Below the pieces are notes generated by a model. The model did not search any database. It was not told the DNA's origin and was given only the letters and a program-made list of their open reading frames with translations. DNA of 64,000 nucleotides from Paenibacillus tyrphae (GTDB lineage: Bacteria; Bacillota; Bacilli; Paenibacillales; NBRC-103111), in NCBI RefSeq assembly GCF_027925525.1, contig NZ_BSDJ01000027.1, forward strand, positions 42,092 to 106,091, given 5' to 3'. Shown piece after piece: positions 37,201-44,258 of this stretch. A program made the position numbers and the translations under genes. The first letter of the stretch is position 1, and every line of letters starts with the position of its first letter.

Positions 37201-38421
37201 GCCGAGCTGCGCCGGTATGCGGGCGCCACGCTGCCGGATTACATGGTGCCGTCGGCCGTCATCGGCATGGACGTCCTGCCGCTTACGCCGAACGGCAAGC
37301 TGGATCGAAAGGCGCTGCCTGCGCCGGATTGGAGCGTCGACCCTGACGGAAGAGGCCCGCGCACGCCGCAAGAAGAAGTGCTGTGCGATTTGTTCGCCGA
37401 AGTGCTGGGGCTGCGGCGCGTGGGGATCGACGACGGCTTCTTCGAGCTCGGGGGGCATTCGCTGCTGGCGGTGCGGCTGATGAGCCATATTCGCGAAGCG
37501 ATGGGCCGCGATCTCGGTATCGGCGTCCTCTTCGAGACGCCGACGGTGGCCGGGCTTGCGGAGCGGCTGGAGATGGGGACGGATCAATCCGCGCTCCAAG
37601 TGCTCCTGCCGCTGCGGGCCCATGGTACCGAGCTGCCGCTCTTCTGCGTGCATCCGGCGGGCGGGCTTAGCTGGTGCTACGCCGGTCTGATGAAGCATCT
37701 CGGGATGGAATACCCGATCTACGGCTTGCAGGCCCGAGGCATTGCGCAGAGCGAGACGCTGCCGCAGTCGCTGGACGAGATGACGGCGGATTACATTGCG
37801 CACATCCGCAAGGTGCAGCCAACCGGCCCGTACCGGCTGCTGGGTTGGTCGCTCGGCGGCAACGTGGCACAGGCGATGGCTGTCCAACTGCAGCAGGAAG
37901 GGGAGGAAGTTGAGTTCCTTGCGATGCTGGACGCCTTCCCAAGCCATTATTTGCCGATTCGCGGCGAGGTAGACGAGGAAGAAGCGCTGACCGCGATGCT
38001 GGCGCTCGGCGGTTACGACCCGGACAGTCTGGGCGACGTTCCGCTTACCATGGCCGCCGCCATTGAGATTTTGCGCAGCGACGGCAGCGCGCTGGCAAGC
38101 TTGGACGAAGCGATTATCCGGAATCTGCGTACGACCTACGAGAATTCGGTCCGTCTGTTGGGGGCCTATGTGCCGAAAAGGTTCGAGGGCGATCTGCTGT
38201 TCTTCCATTCCACAATTATTCCGGACTGGTTCGATCCGATCGATCCCGAGATGTGGCGTCCGTATATTAGCGGGCAGATGGAGCGCTACGATATTGCGTG
38301 CCGGCATAAAGACTTGTGCCAGCCCGGACCGCTGACGGAGATCGGACAGCAGATTTCGGTGAAGCTGCAGGCGCTGAAAAGCCGGGCAGTCAAAACCTTC
38401 AGGGAGGAAATCAAACGATGA
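31225..38421 (+). CDS. dhbF: Dimodular siderophore NRPS DhbF (C-A-T-C-A-T-TE)
   Basis: A 2398-residue synthetase with the DhbF architecture (Bacillus DhbF is about 2378). C1 has HHLVIDG (His139), A1 covers about 455-960, the T1 Ser is 1003, C2 has HHIAGDG (His1185), A2 covers about 1535-2040, the T2 Ser is 2079 and the thioesterase Ser is 2209 in GWSLGG. The A2 pocket reads DFWNVGMVHK, a clear Thr code. A1 reads DILQIGQIYK, related to but not identical with Gly-type codes, so the first residue could be Gly (bacillibactin) or another small residue such as Ala (paenibactin). The thioesterase should cyclise three aryl-dipeptide units. The start at 31225 follows AGGAGGGA. The stop overlaps the mbtH-like start. 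Confidence 0.96.
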   Translation: MSDARQARRPLTGAQLGIWFAQQLDPESPMFNTGEYIDIRGPVDPERFEAALRQTVAEAEALHLRFGEDGDGPWQRLEPSSDWTLHHIDFSGTDHPLEAAEAWMRQNLAEPMDLTRGPLFTQALFKLAPDRFLWYQRIHHLVIDGYSFSLLAQRAAQLYTAFSQEQPPGPGAFGALQSILQEDEAYRASEQQERDRAFWLARFADAPEAVSLGSRTARAGAGFLRRTAQLSPDDASALRDAADRTATTWPDVVIAAVAAYVHRMTGADDVILGQPMMCRLGSASLRIPGMVMNLLPLRLTVRPEMPLSELLRQVSREVREARRHQLYRQQDMRRELKLLGENRRLFGPMVNVMPFDYRLSFAGCPGIPHNLSAGPVDDLSIHVYDRSDGSGLRVDFDGNPAVYGAEELAAHQRRFLGWLERLASADPGQPISQIDMLLTEEREQVLIGWNETARELPEASTSAMVEAQAARTPDEVAVVFEDTILTYAELNRRANRLAHALISRGVGPEGIVALLLPRSAEAVVAVLAVHKTGAAYLPLDPDYPQDRLAYMLQDAAPLCVLTDRETASRLPSGAAGPLLVLDEPATEAQLLRQPETSPGDEDRTGRLSPLHPAYILYTSGSTGKPKGVIVTFGSLTNLLTSMQDKFRLSVQDRLLSVTTIAFDISVLEMFLPLTTGARIVIAPKPVIVDPPALARMIHESGATIMQATPTLWQALASSKPEPFPGLRIITGGEAFPLGLKLAMQSLGCEVHNQYGPTETTIYSTAGRLGEERTGTPPIGGPIANTQAYVLDAGLSPVPPGVAGDLYLAGAGLARGYLGRPDLTAERFVADPFGPPGSRMYRTGDLARWLEDGTLDYIGRADHQIKIRGFRVELGEIESLLSRHPAIDQVTVVAREDRPGDKRLVAYFTTNSPDVPDPVELRQYVAEEMPDYMVPSAFVPLDAMPLTPNKKIDRKALPAPDFHAVVSRSPRTPQEELLCGLFAEVLGLAKAGIDDDFFGLGGHSLLAGRIVARIREVFGVEFGIGGLFESPTVAGLAKRLDQAQAARPAVRPAERPEAVPLSFAQNRLWFLYRLEGPSPTYNIPLVARLSGTLNVAALEEALGDVVSRHETLRTIFPDTQGSSQQLILDAVAAKPRLLVTEVREDELSARLAEAVRYGFRLAEEPSLRAELFVLGENEYALLLLLHHIAGDGWSLVPLTRELSAAYAARLRGELPAWAPLPVQYADYAIWQERLLGSEGDSDSLIAQQLGYWARTLQGLPDELTLPTDRPRPAAASYRGGVVRFRIGSEQNLRLAELARESKASLFMVLQSALAALLTRLGGGTDIPIGSPIAGRSDDALDGLIGLFINTLVLRTDTSGDPSFRELLARVRQASLAAYEHQDVPFERLVEVLNPVRSRARHPLFQIMLVLQNTPDAALELPGVEARLQLDSPGTSKFDLTFELNERRRPDGTPDGLEGLLEYSSDLFERGTAERLAARFVQVLEGAAAEPDQPIGRLDILMPDERSSLLEQWREPLPVTPGAHLPALFEAQAARTPDSEAVVYEEENLDYAELNRRANRLAHLLIAEGVGPEQMVALALPRSIEMVVGVLAVLKAGAAYLPLDPDYPADRLAYMLEDARPVYVVTSEAGALGLPDTGSLPRLALDAPDTAERLKAYSPDNPGDRDRRGPLSPLSPAYMIYTSGSTGKPKGVVIPHQNVIRLFASTQHWFGFGSEDVWTLFHSYAFDFSVWEIWGPLLHGGRLVVVPHTVSRSPAEFLQLLVRERVTVLNQTPSAFYQLMQADREQSSLGGELALRYVVFGGEALELGRLEEWYARHPDDAPRLINMYGITETTVHVSYKELNRCSAASGTGSLIGEAIPDLRVYVLDEALQPVPPGVTGEMYVAGAGLARGYWGRPGLTAERFVADPFGAPGSRMYRTGDLARRLADGSLDYLGRADHQVKIRGFRIEPGEIEAVLARHPGVAQVAVVVREDQPGDKRLVAYVVPAPDSLAEPAELRRYAGATLPDYMVPSAVIGMDVLPLTPNGKLDRKALPAPDWSVDPDGRGPRTPQEEVLCDLFAEVLGLRRVGIDDGFFELGGHSLLAVRLMSHIREAMGRDLGIGVLFETPTVAGLAERLEMGTDQSALQVLLPLRAHGTELPLFCVHPAGGLSWCYAGLMKHLGMEYPIYGLQARGIAQSETLPQSLDEMTADYIAHIRKVQPTGPYRLLGWSLGGNVAQAMAVQLQQEGEEVEFLAMLDAFPSHYLPIRGEVDEEEALTAMLALGGYDPDSLGDVPLTMAAAIEILRSDGSALASLDEAIIRNLRTTYENSVRLLGAYVPKRFEGDLLFFHSTIIPDWFDPIDPEMWRPYISGQMERYDIACRHKDLCQPGPLTEIGQQISVKLQALKSRAVKTFREEIKR

Positions 38422-38645
38422 CCAATCCATTCGAGCGAACGGACAGCGGCTATCTGGTGCTGATCAATGACGAGGGGCAGCATTCGCTCTGGCCCGCTTT
38501 CATCCCAGTTCCACAGGGCTGGACTGCGGTGTTCGGGCAGGCTGCTCGGGAGACATGCCTCGACTACATCGCTGCACACTGGTCGGATCTGCGGCCTCGC
38601 AGCCTTGATGCCGAGCCTGCTTACGCCGACACGAAGCAGGGATGA
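38418..38645 (+). CDS. MbtH-like protein
   Basis: A 75-residue activator and chaperone of NRPS adenylation domains. It shows the family core: NPFE, LVLINDEGQHSLWPAFIPVP, GW and a C-terminal DYIAAHWSDLRPRSL, with the conserved Trp residues. Its ATG overlaps the dhbF stop (ATGA) and follows AGGGAGGAAA, so it is coupled to dhbF and presumably supports its adenylation domains. Its own stop overlaps the start of the exporter gene. Confidence 0.95.
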   Translation: MTNPFERTDSGYLVLINDEGQHSLWPAFIPVPQGWTAVFGQAARETCLDYIAAHWSDLRPRSLDAEPAYADTKQG

Positions 38646-40102
38646 AGGGAGCACCGAGTCCCAAAGTCGTGGTGTGCATCGTCTATGTCGCCGCCATGTT
38701 TATGGCGGCGATGGACGCCACCGTCCTGAACGTTGCGCTGGGCACCATCAGCCGGGAGCTGAACATACCGCCGGCGGCTTCCGGCGCGCTCAACGTCGGC
38801 TATCTGGCGAGCCTTGCTCTTGTCCTGCCGGTAGCGGGCTGGCTCGGGGACCGCTGGGGAAGCAAACGGATATTGCTGCTGGCGCTCGGCTTGTTCACCG
38901 GGGCTTCCGCCTTGTGCGGGTTGGCCGACGGTCTGGCGGAGCTTACCGCGTACCGGGTGATGCAAGGCATCGGCGGCGGCTTGCTCGCGCCCGTCGGCAT
39001 GGCGATGCTGTTCCGGGCCTTCCCGCCGCAGGAGCGGGCCAAGGTGTCGCGGGCACTCGTGCTGCCCATTGCCGCAGCGCCTGCGTTTGGGCCGATCGTC
39101 AGCGGCTTGTTGACGGACCAGTTCTCCTGGCGGTGGATTTTCTACATCAATCTCCCGGTCGGTATTCCGGTTCTGCTGTTCGGACTGCTGTATCTCAAGG
39201 AGCATAAGGAACCGGAAGCCGGCCGGCTGGATCTGCCGGGCTTCCTGCTCTCCGCTCCCGGCATGGCGCTGACGATGTACGCCCTGAGCCAAGGGCCGGT
39301 CCTCGGCTGGCATTCGCCTTGGATTGCGGGCACTGGCCTCCTGGGCATGCTTTTGCTGGCCGCTCTCGTCGGCGTCGAACTGCGCGCGCCGAAGCCGATG
39401 CTGGATATGCGTCTGCTGCGTGACAGGCTGTTCCGCACGGCGGGGCTTGTCGGCATGTGCTCGGCCGCCGGCCTGCTGGGCATGCTCTACGTCTTCCCGT
39501 TGATGTATCAATACGTGCTGGGCGCCTCGGCGCTCGAGACCGGGCTGACGACGTTTCCGGAAGCGCTGGGGCTGATGGTATCGTCCCAACTCGTGCTTTG
39601 GTCTTATCCGAAGCTCGGCCCCAAACGGCTCATCATGACGGGGCTGCTCTGCACGACGGCGATCTTCGTGCTGCTGAGCTTCGTTCACGAAGGAACCGAC
39701 CCATGGCTGATCCGCAGTCTGCTGTTCGGCGTGGGCGTCTGCTTGGGCCATACGGTCGGCGCGGTGCAGATCGCCTCGTTTGCCAACATTCCCCCTTCGT
39801 CGATGGGGCGCGCATCGACCTGGTTCCAGGTCCAGAACCGGCTTGGCTCCGCGCTCGGTCTTGCGCTGCTGTCCGGCATTCTCGCTGCCGTAGGCACGGG
39901 AGCGGCGAACGCTGCCGGAGTCATGGAGCCGAATTTGGCGGCTTACCGGTCCGCCCTGCTAGGGGCGGCGGGCTTCCTGCTGCTCGGTCTGTGGTTTGCG
40001 TCCGGCATCCGCGACTCCGATGCCGCCGCAACGCTACGCAAGCGGGACGCTCCAGCCCCGGTCAAGACGGGGGGAGAGCGAAGCTCACCTGCCGAAGGGT
40101 AA
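38642..40102 (+). CDS. MFS transporter, DHA2 (14-TM drug/H+ antiporter) type, probable siderophore exporter
   Basis: A 486-residue membrane protein with about 14 helices. It shows AAMDATVLNVALGTI (motif D1), GWLGDRWGSKRILLLAL (motif A), the motif C region LVLPIAAAPAFGPIVSGLL and WRWIFYINLPVGI, all typical of EmrB/QacA-type antiporters. It is the last gene of the dhb operon, with an ATGA overlap with the mbtH-like gene. Export of the new siderophore is therefore the natural role, as for YmfD in Bacillus. A strong bidirectional terminator follows. Confidence 0.92.
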   Translation: MKGAPSPKVVVCIVYVAAMFMAAMDATVLNVALGTISRELNIPPAASGALNVGYLASLALVLPVAGWLGDRWGSKRILLLALGLFTGASALCGLADGLAELTAYRVMQGIGGGLLAPVGMAMLFRAFPPQERAKVSRALVLPIAAAPAFGPIVSGLLTDQFSWRWIFYINLPVGIPVLLFGLLYLKEHKEPEAGRLDLPGFLLSAPGMALTMYALSQGPVLGWHSPWIAGTGLLGMLLLAALVGVELRAPKPMLDMRLLRDRLFRTAGLVGMCSAAGLLGMLYVFPLMYQYVLGASALETGLTTFPEALGLMVSSQLVLWSYPKLGPKRLIMTGLLCTTAIFVLLSFVHEGTDPWLIRSLLFGVGVCLGHTVGAVQIASFANIPPSSMGRASTWFQVQNRLGSALGLALLSGILAAVGTGAANAAGVMEPNLAAYRSALLGAAGFLLLGLWFASGIRDSDAAATLRKRDAPAPVKTGGERSSPAEG

Positions 40103-40110
40103 TGTGTACG

Positions 40111-40163
40111 AAAAAGATTGCCGACGATCCTGCCGAAAAAGGCGGATTGCGGCAATCTTTTTA
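40111..40163. terminator. Bidirectional terminator
   Basis: A perfect 13-bp stem AAAAAGATTGCCG/CGGCAATCTTTTT ends in T-rich DNA on both strands. It serves the siderophore operon on the plus strand and the convergent EamA gene on the minus strand. Confidence 0.85.
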
Positions 40164-40190
40164 TTTTATACGTTGTCGACTTTCATGCCG

Positions 40191-41051
40191 TTATGGCCAA
40201 GACACGATCAGAATGCCGGCGAGGGTGCAGCCTACCCCGATCCATTGATTCCAAGCCGGCTTTTCACCCCCCGCAAGCACTCCCCACAGTAAAGTCACGA
40301 TGGCAAACAGCGAAGTTGCCGTGATGACGATAGAGGTGTCTTCCAGTCCCAATCCGGTGTTGTAGCTGACAAGAGCGACCGCATCCAGAATGCCGACGAT
40401 GGCGACCAGTACGGCACCGTTCCTGCCCGGAGGAGTGAGCTTGATCTTCAGCAGCCGGTAAAGGACCGGAAGCAGGAGCGTCGCCTGCAGCCGTCCGATC
40501 CAGACGGTCAGCAGACCACCGAGCGCTTCCTGCGCGAAACGGAGTCCGAAGAAGGCCGCACCGAGAAACAGGGAGGCCAAGATGGCCCAAAGCACTCCGC
40601 TCGCCAACGCCGTGCCGGATTGCTGTTTCGACTTCCCGGACCATACCATGGATGCCAGGATGACTCCCAACAACGTGATGACGATGCCGAGCCAAGTCCC
40701 CGCGCCCAAACGTTCCCCGGACAGCACGGCCAGAACGACGGTCACGACCGAGAAGCTGGAGGCGACAGGTGCGACGACGGCGGAGTTTCCGGTAAGCAGG
40801 CCTTGATACAGAAAAAGAATTCCGATCAGATCGACCGCCATCCACAGGCAGGCTGCGGCAACGTGCCAGAGCGACAGCAGAGCAGGCCACTGTCCCTTCC
40901 AGAAGACGGCGGCCGTCAAGAAGAGGAGGCCGACGAGCTGCATATAAAAGAGAGTGGAAAATACGCCGATTTTTTTGCTCGATTTTCCCGCGAAGAAATC
41001 GGCCGTTCCGAAAGATAAAGCCGACACAAGCCCGAGAAGCATGCCGTTCAT
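40191..41051 (-). CDS. EamA/DMT family transporter
   Basis: A 286-residue inner-membrane protein with ten predicted helices in two homologous halves: LGLVSALSFGTADFFAGKSSK, then VLWAILASLFLGAAFFGLRFA, with conserved LTGNSAVVAPVAS and GLEDTSIVITATSLFAIVT. Members export amino acids or other metabolites. The ATG at 41051 follows AAAGGAGG. It diverges from a MarR-type gene, and an imperfect palindrome lies between them, so it is probably controlled by that regulator. The substrate is unknown. Confidence 0.92.
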   Translation of the reverse strand: MNGMLLGLVSALSFGTADFFAGKSSKKIGVFSTLFYMQLVGLLFLTAAVFWKGQWPALLSLWHVAAACLWMAVDLIGILFLYQGLLTGNSAVVAPVASSFSVVTVVLAVLSGERLGAGTWLGIVITLLGVILASMVWSGKSKQQSGTALASGVLWAILASLFLGAAFFGLRFAQEALGGLLTVWIGRLQATLLLPVLYRLLKIKLTPPGRNGAVLVAIVGILDAVALVSYNTGLGLEDTSIVITATSLFAIVTLLWGVLAGGEKPAWNQWIGVGCTLAGILIVSWP

Positions 41052-41080
41052 GAAAGTTACCTCCTTTTTTAAAAAAATAG

Positions 41081-41107
41081 TTGTATAATCAATTATTTCT
41101 TATGCAA
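41081..41107. promoter_or_regulatory. Candidate MarR operator between divergent genes
   Basis: TTGTATAA (41081-41088) and TTATGCAA (41100-41107) are inverted repeats with one mismatch. They sit in the AT-rich gap between the EamA transporter and the MarR-type gene, the usual site for MarR autorepression. Confidence 0.5.
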
Positions 41108-41193
41108 TTAAGTTAGCACGGTTTAGTTGCTCCGTCAACGCGGAATCAAGTATGATGAAGTTATCCGATGTTCAATTCAGGAGGAAGAACGGG

Positions 41194-41649
41194 ATGCACC
41201 GACTTGAGGAAGACCAGCTTTCGGCTTGGCGGGCTTTTGTCAATGCCCATGCCGCCGTGATTAAACGAATCGAAGTGGATTTATCCGATCGACGAAGAGA
41301 GCCGCTTACGACTTATGATGTGTTGGTGGCCCTGTACCAGTCGCCGAACAAGAAGCTGCGGATGAGCGATTTGGCCAATAAAGTCGTGTTAACCCGCAGC
41401 GGACTGACCCGGGTGATCGAGCGGCTGGAACGGGAAGGGCTTGTCGAAAGGGAACGGACGGAGGAAGACCGGCGGGGAGCCTTTGCGGTCCTGACCCGGG
41501 AAGGGAAGCGGGAATTTCTCCGAACGTGGCCGGTCTATGCGGAGGGGATTTACAATTACTTCGTAAGCGTGCTGGATGAAGAAGAACGGAAGGCCGTCGA
41601 GAAGGCGATGACGAAAGTATCCGAGGCGTTGAAAAAAGGAGAAGGCTAG
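41194..41649 (+). CDS. MarR-family transcriptional regulator
   Basis: A 151-residue winged-helix regulator. The core reads TTYDVLVALYQSPNKKLRMSD, LANKVVLTRSGLTRVIERLE and the wing ERERTEEDRRGAFAVLTREGK, the standard MarR pattern. The ATG at 41194 follows AGGAGGAAG; a longer frame to 41152 lacks such a site. Its likely target is the divergent EamA transporter gene. The ligand is unknown. Confidence 0.93.
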   Translation: MHRLEEDQLSAWRAFVNAHAAVIKRIEVDLSDRRREPLTTYDVLVALYQSPNKKLRMSDLANKVVLTRSGLTRVIERLEREGLVERERTEEDRRGAFAVLTREGKREFLRTWPVYAEGIYNYFVSVLDEEERKAVEKAMTKVSEALKKGEG

Positions 41650-41709
41650 AGGAGCTACAGACCGGACGGACAAGCGGACGCATTTACAAAACCAAACGAA
41701 AACCGGTGT

Positions 41710-41738
41710 AGAGCAAGCGGCGAGCTGCTCTTTTTTTG
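41710..41738 (+). terminator. Terminator of the MarR-type gene
   Basis: AGAGCA and TGCTCT pair, extended by GC/GC after one bulged base, followed by seven T residues. Confidence 0.75.
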
Positions 41739-42002
41739 TTTTTGCTTCAGAAAGACCTTGCCGGTAACGTAACGGCAAAACCGATCAGTGCTTCGATCAA
41801 TCTGAAGACCCCATCGTCCGGCAGCTCGTCGTCGAGCGGCGGCGGTTGCTATTACTTGCCGATAGAAACGAGGCAAATAAACTTGGAAATTCACATGAAC
41901 AATGCGCGTGTTGTTATTCCGAGCGACTCGCTGAAAGATTGGAAGGATCAGACTGCTGGAGCAGCACCGTGTGAATTATTCGGAGGTGATCTTGATGGAT
42001 AA
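41736..42002 (+). pseudogene. Possible fragment of a surface-protein gene
   Basis: An open frame of 88 codons with KDLAGNVTAKPISASINLKT followed by a Ser/Gly run (SSGSSSSSGGG). This resembles the end of an Ig-like repeat and linker in Paenibacillus surface proteins. There is no ribosome binding site, and the start lies in the terminator T-run, so it is at most a relic. The remaining sequence to 42225 shows no recognisable gene. Confidence 0.25.
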
Positions 42003-42225
42003 CGGCCATCGGCGCTTTCTTTTCGGAAAGACGATTCAGCGGCAAAAGCGTTCTAGCATGCACGTCCATGCTTCGCCGGCACTGTGCGAATAGCCCGATG
42101 GAGTCATGTTCAGAAAAGGGCCGTTCAGTTATGATGATAAAAGAAACATCCGGCTGCTGTTCAAGAAAAATGTCTTTTACCTGGACCTTAGTCGGGGAAA
42201 AATATAGTCTTCGGGCGAGTTTATT

Positions 42226-42314
42226 AATTTGCCTTCTCCCCATATACTTTAATTAAGAAAGTAAGTAATAATTAGTAATGAACTATAAAAAAATCAAGGG
42301 AGAGAAGGCAATTG
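42226..42314 (+). promoter_or_regulatory. Long-range hairpin covering the ribosome binding site of the DJ-1-like gene
   Basis: AATTTGCCTTCTCCCC (42226-42241) can pair with GGGAGAGAAGGCAATT (42298-42313), with eight contiguous pairs (GCCTTCTC/GAGAAGGC) plus flanking AATT and CCC pairs across small bulges. The 3' strand contains the ribosome binding site and part of the TTG start, so folding would hide translation initiation. Confidence 0.4.
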
Positions 42315-43673
42315 AAAAAAGTATGGCGTTTTATCGTGTATGTGTGCGTTTTCGTTCTGGTTGTGGGAGGAACCGGGACGATCGGTTTCATGAGCACGAT
42401 GCAGGAGGCTATGTCGGTTTACGATAAACCGGTGCCGGCTTCTTTACAAAGCATCCAAGCTCCTGCCTATGATTCGAAAAAGCCGACAGTGGCCGTTATT
42501 TTGGCGAATGAAGTGACCGAGGTGTTTGATTTTCTCGTACCGTACGAAATGTTCTCCATGACTGACTCGTACAATGTGTTTGCGGCAGCTCCCGACAAAA
42601 ACATCAAATCGTTGACGGGCGGCCTTGATGTCGCGCCGCATTACACTTTCGACGAGTTGGACAAATTGACGGGCAAAGGTCCGGATATAATCGTGATCCC
42701 TTTCATGCCGATTTTGGATGAGGCGAAATACAAGCCTGTCCGCGATTGGATAAGGAAGCACTCCGGCAAGGAAACGACCTTGTTGTCCATCTGCAACGGG
42801 GCGGAGAATTTGGCGGATACCGGACTGCTGAACGGGAAGTCTGCGGCAACGCATTGGGGAGATATCGGCAGATTGGAAAAGAAATATACCGAGATTACTT
42901 GGAAAAGGGATCTGCGTTACGTGCCTGACGGCAATATAGTCTCCTCGGCCGGCCTGACTTCGGGGATCGATGCTACGCTGTACGTCATATCCCGGCAAAT
43001 GGGAGAGCCGATGGCGAAGAAAGTGGCGAAGGAAATGAATTACCCTTCCTACGATTTTGTTGAGCATCCGCAAATGGAGCCTTTCGCGGCCGGATTGAGC
43101 GACATCGTCTATGTTTTGAACAATGCGTTTCAATGGAACAAGAAAAAGAACGGGGTCCTGCTGTATGACGGGGCCGACGAGCTGATGTTATCCTCGGCTT
43201 TTGACACGTACGGGGCTTCCGGCACGACGACAACATTGACGATATCAAGCAAACGCGGGCCGATCGTTACCCGGCACGGTCTGAATCTGATCGCCCGATA
43301 TCAAATAGCGGATGCTCCGAAACTCGACAAAATGATTTTTGTGGGGCCGGACGTCAAGACGCGCGCTGCGGGAGATATCCGAAATTGGAACGAAAACGGC
43401 GGAAAGGCAGAGCAGCTTTACCTGCACAACGATGCGTCGGAGCGGTTCGCGATGGAGCCTGCGTTTGAAGATTTGGCGAAGCAGGAAGATATCCGGACGG
43501 CGAAATTCGCCGCCAAGCGGCTCGAGTACCGCGCCACAAGCCAGCTTAAGCTTGAAGGAGCGCCATTTTCGTACGAAGCGTTCGGCATACCGATCGGTGT
43601 CGGCTTGTTATCTTTGTTCCTCGTTTATTTGGCAGACAGACGTTTCGTAAGGAGAAAGACCGTTTCCGCATGA
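42312..43673 (+). CDS. Membrane-anchored DJ-1/PfpI-like protein
   Basis: A 453-residue protein with an N-terminal hydrophobic helix (FIVYVCVFVLVVGGTGTIGF), a DJ-1/PfpI domain (about 54-230) and a C-terminal helix (IPIGVGLLSLFLVYLADRRF) followed by basic residues. The first domain shows VAVILANEVTEVFDFLVPYEMF and the nucleophile elbow with Cys161 in LLSICNGAENL. Residues 275-345 (GVLLYDGADELMLSSAF onward to FVGPDVK) look like a second, shortened DJ-1-like unit without its own Cys. Family members are related to AraC ligand domains and amidases; the activity here is unknown. The TTG start follows GGGAGAGAAGG. An ArsR-type gene follows on the same strand. Confidence 0.8.
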   Translation: MKKVWRFIVYVCVFVLVVGGTGTIGFMSTMQEAMSVYDKPVPASLQSIQAPAYDSKKPTVAVILANEVTEVFDFLVPYEMFSMTDSYNVFAAAPDKNIKSLTGGLDVAPHYTFDELDKLTGKGPDIIVIPFMPILDEAKYKPVRDWIRKHSGKETTLLSICNGAENLADTGLLNGKSAATHWGDIGRLEKKYTEITWKRDLRYVPDGNIVSSAGLTSGIDATLYVISRQMGEPMAKKVAKEMNYPSYDFVEHPQMEPFAAGLSDIVYVLNNAFQWNKKKNGVLLYDGADELMLSSAFDTYGASGTTTTLTISSKRGPIVTRHGLNLIARYQIADAPKLDKMIFVGPDVKTRAAGDIRNWNENGGKAEQLYLHNDASERFAMEPAFEDLAKQEDIRTAKFAAKRLEYRATSQLKLEGAPFSYEAFGIPIGVGLLSLFLVYLADRRFVRRKTVSA

Positions 43674-43775
43674 GCCGAACCTGTTCGTATGGTCCCCGGA
43701 ACGCCAAAGGTTTGTACTAAGGATTTGACGGTACAAGCTTTTGCCTATAGGAAATCGTCGTCGAAAATATAGACA

Positions 43776-43803
43776 TTGACATATCTAAAAAAATAGATAT
43801 AGT
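43776..43803 (+). promoter_or_regulatory. Promoter with overlapping inverted repeat before the ArsR-type gene
   Basis: TTGACA (43776-43781) and TATAGT (43798-43803) are separated by 16 bases. A perfect inverted repeat ATATCTA-N6-TAGATAT (43781-43800) fills the spacer and reaches into the -10, a classic ArsR-type repression site. Confidence 0.75.
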
Positions 43804-43809
43804 AAAGCT

Positions 43810-44121
43810 ATGGATACCACGATGATATTTAAAGCGTTGTCTAACGAAGCTCGTCGTCAAATTTTGGAATGGCTGAAGCATCCGGAACAACATTTTGACC
43901 CTCAACTCTACTTGCCTAAAGACGCCGATTTCAAAGGGGGGATTTGCGTAGGCAGCATTCAAGCCAAAACCGGGCTAACGCAATCCGTTGTTTCGAGCTA
44001 TTTGTCCATGATGCAAAAAGCCGGACTTTTGGAATCCAGACGTTACGGCCAATGGACCTACTACCGAAGAAATGAACAATTGCTGCGGGAATTTACGGAA
44101 TATATGCGGAATGAATTGTAG
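43810..44121 (+). CDS. ArsR-family transcriptional regulator
   Basis: A 103-residue winged-helix repressor. It shows MIFKALSNEARRQILEWLKH, SIQAKTGLTQSVVSSYLSMM as the recognition helix region and ESRRYGQWTYYRRNEQLL as the wing. The Cys in GGICVGS is single, so the usual metal-binding CxC pair is lacking and the inducer is probably not arsenite. The ATG at 43810 lies only six bases after the -10, so the message would be almost leaderless; a second ATG at 43822 is the alternative start. It likely represses its own promoter and perhaps the next gene. Confidence 0.9.
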   Translation: MDTTMIFKALSNEARRQILEWLKHPEQHFDPQLYLPKDADFKGGICVGSIQAKTGLTQSVVSSYLSMMQKAGLLESRRYGQWTYYRRNEQLLREFTEYMRNEL

Positions 44122-44157
44122 GCATGCCTGTTCGTCGGGCACTGCCTGCTTCTTTTT
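44120..44157 (+). terminator. Possible terminator of the ArsR-type gene
   Basis: AGGCA and TGCCT can pair around an inner TGCC/GGCA helix, followed by CTTCTTTTTT. The stem is short, so confidence is moderate. Confidence 0.45.
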
Positions 44158-44258
44158 TGCAATTATAAATCTAAATTTCTGTATATATACATATCGGGAA
44201 ATTAAGTGATATCTACATGGAGTCCATGCCAACAAAAATTTCAAAAGGAGTGAGTATC

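Noticed and set aside
36883..38430. A 515-codon minus-strand open frame opposite dhbF
   Set aside because: Antisense to well-defined A, T and TE domains; His/Arg/Gln-rich composition is typical of a shadow of GC-rich NRPS sequence.
41914..42243. A 109-codon minus-strand open frame (RRQINKLARRLYFSPTKVQVK...)
   Set aside because: It reads somewhat protein-like, but there is no ribosome binding site, no recognisable family, and it overlaps the other-strand fragment and leader hairpin. It could be a relic and was not called as a gene.
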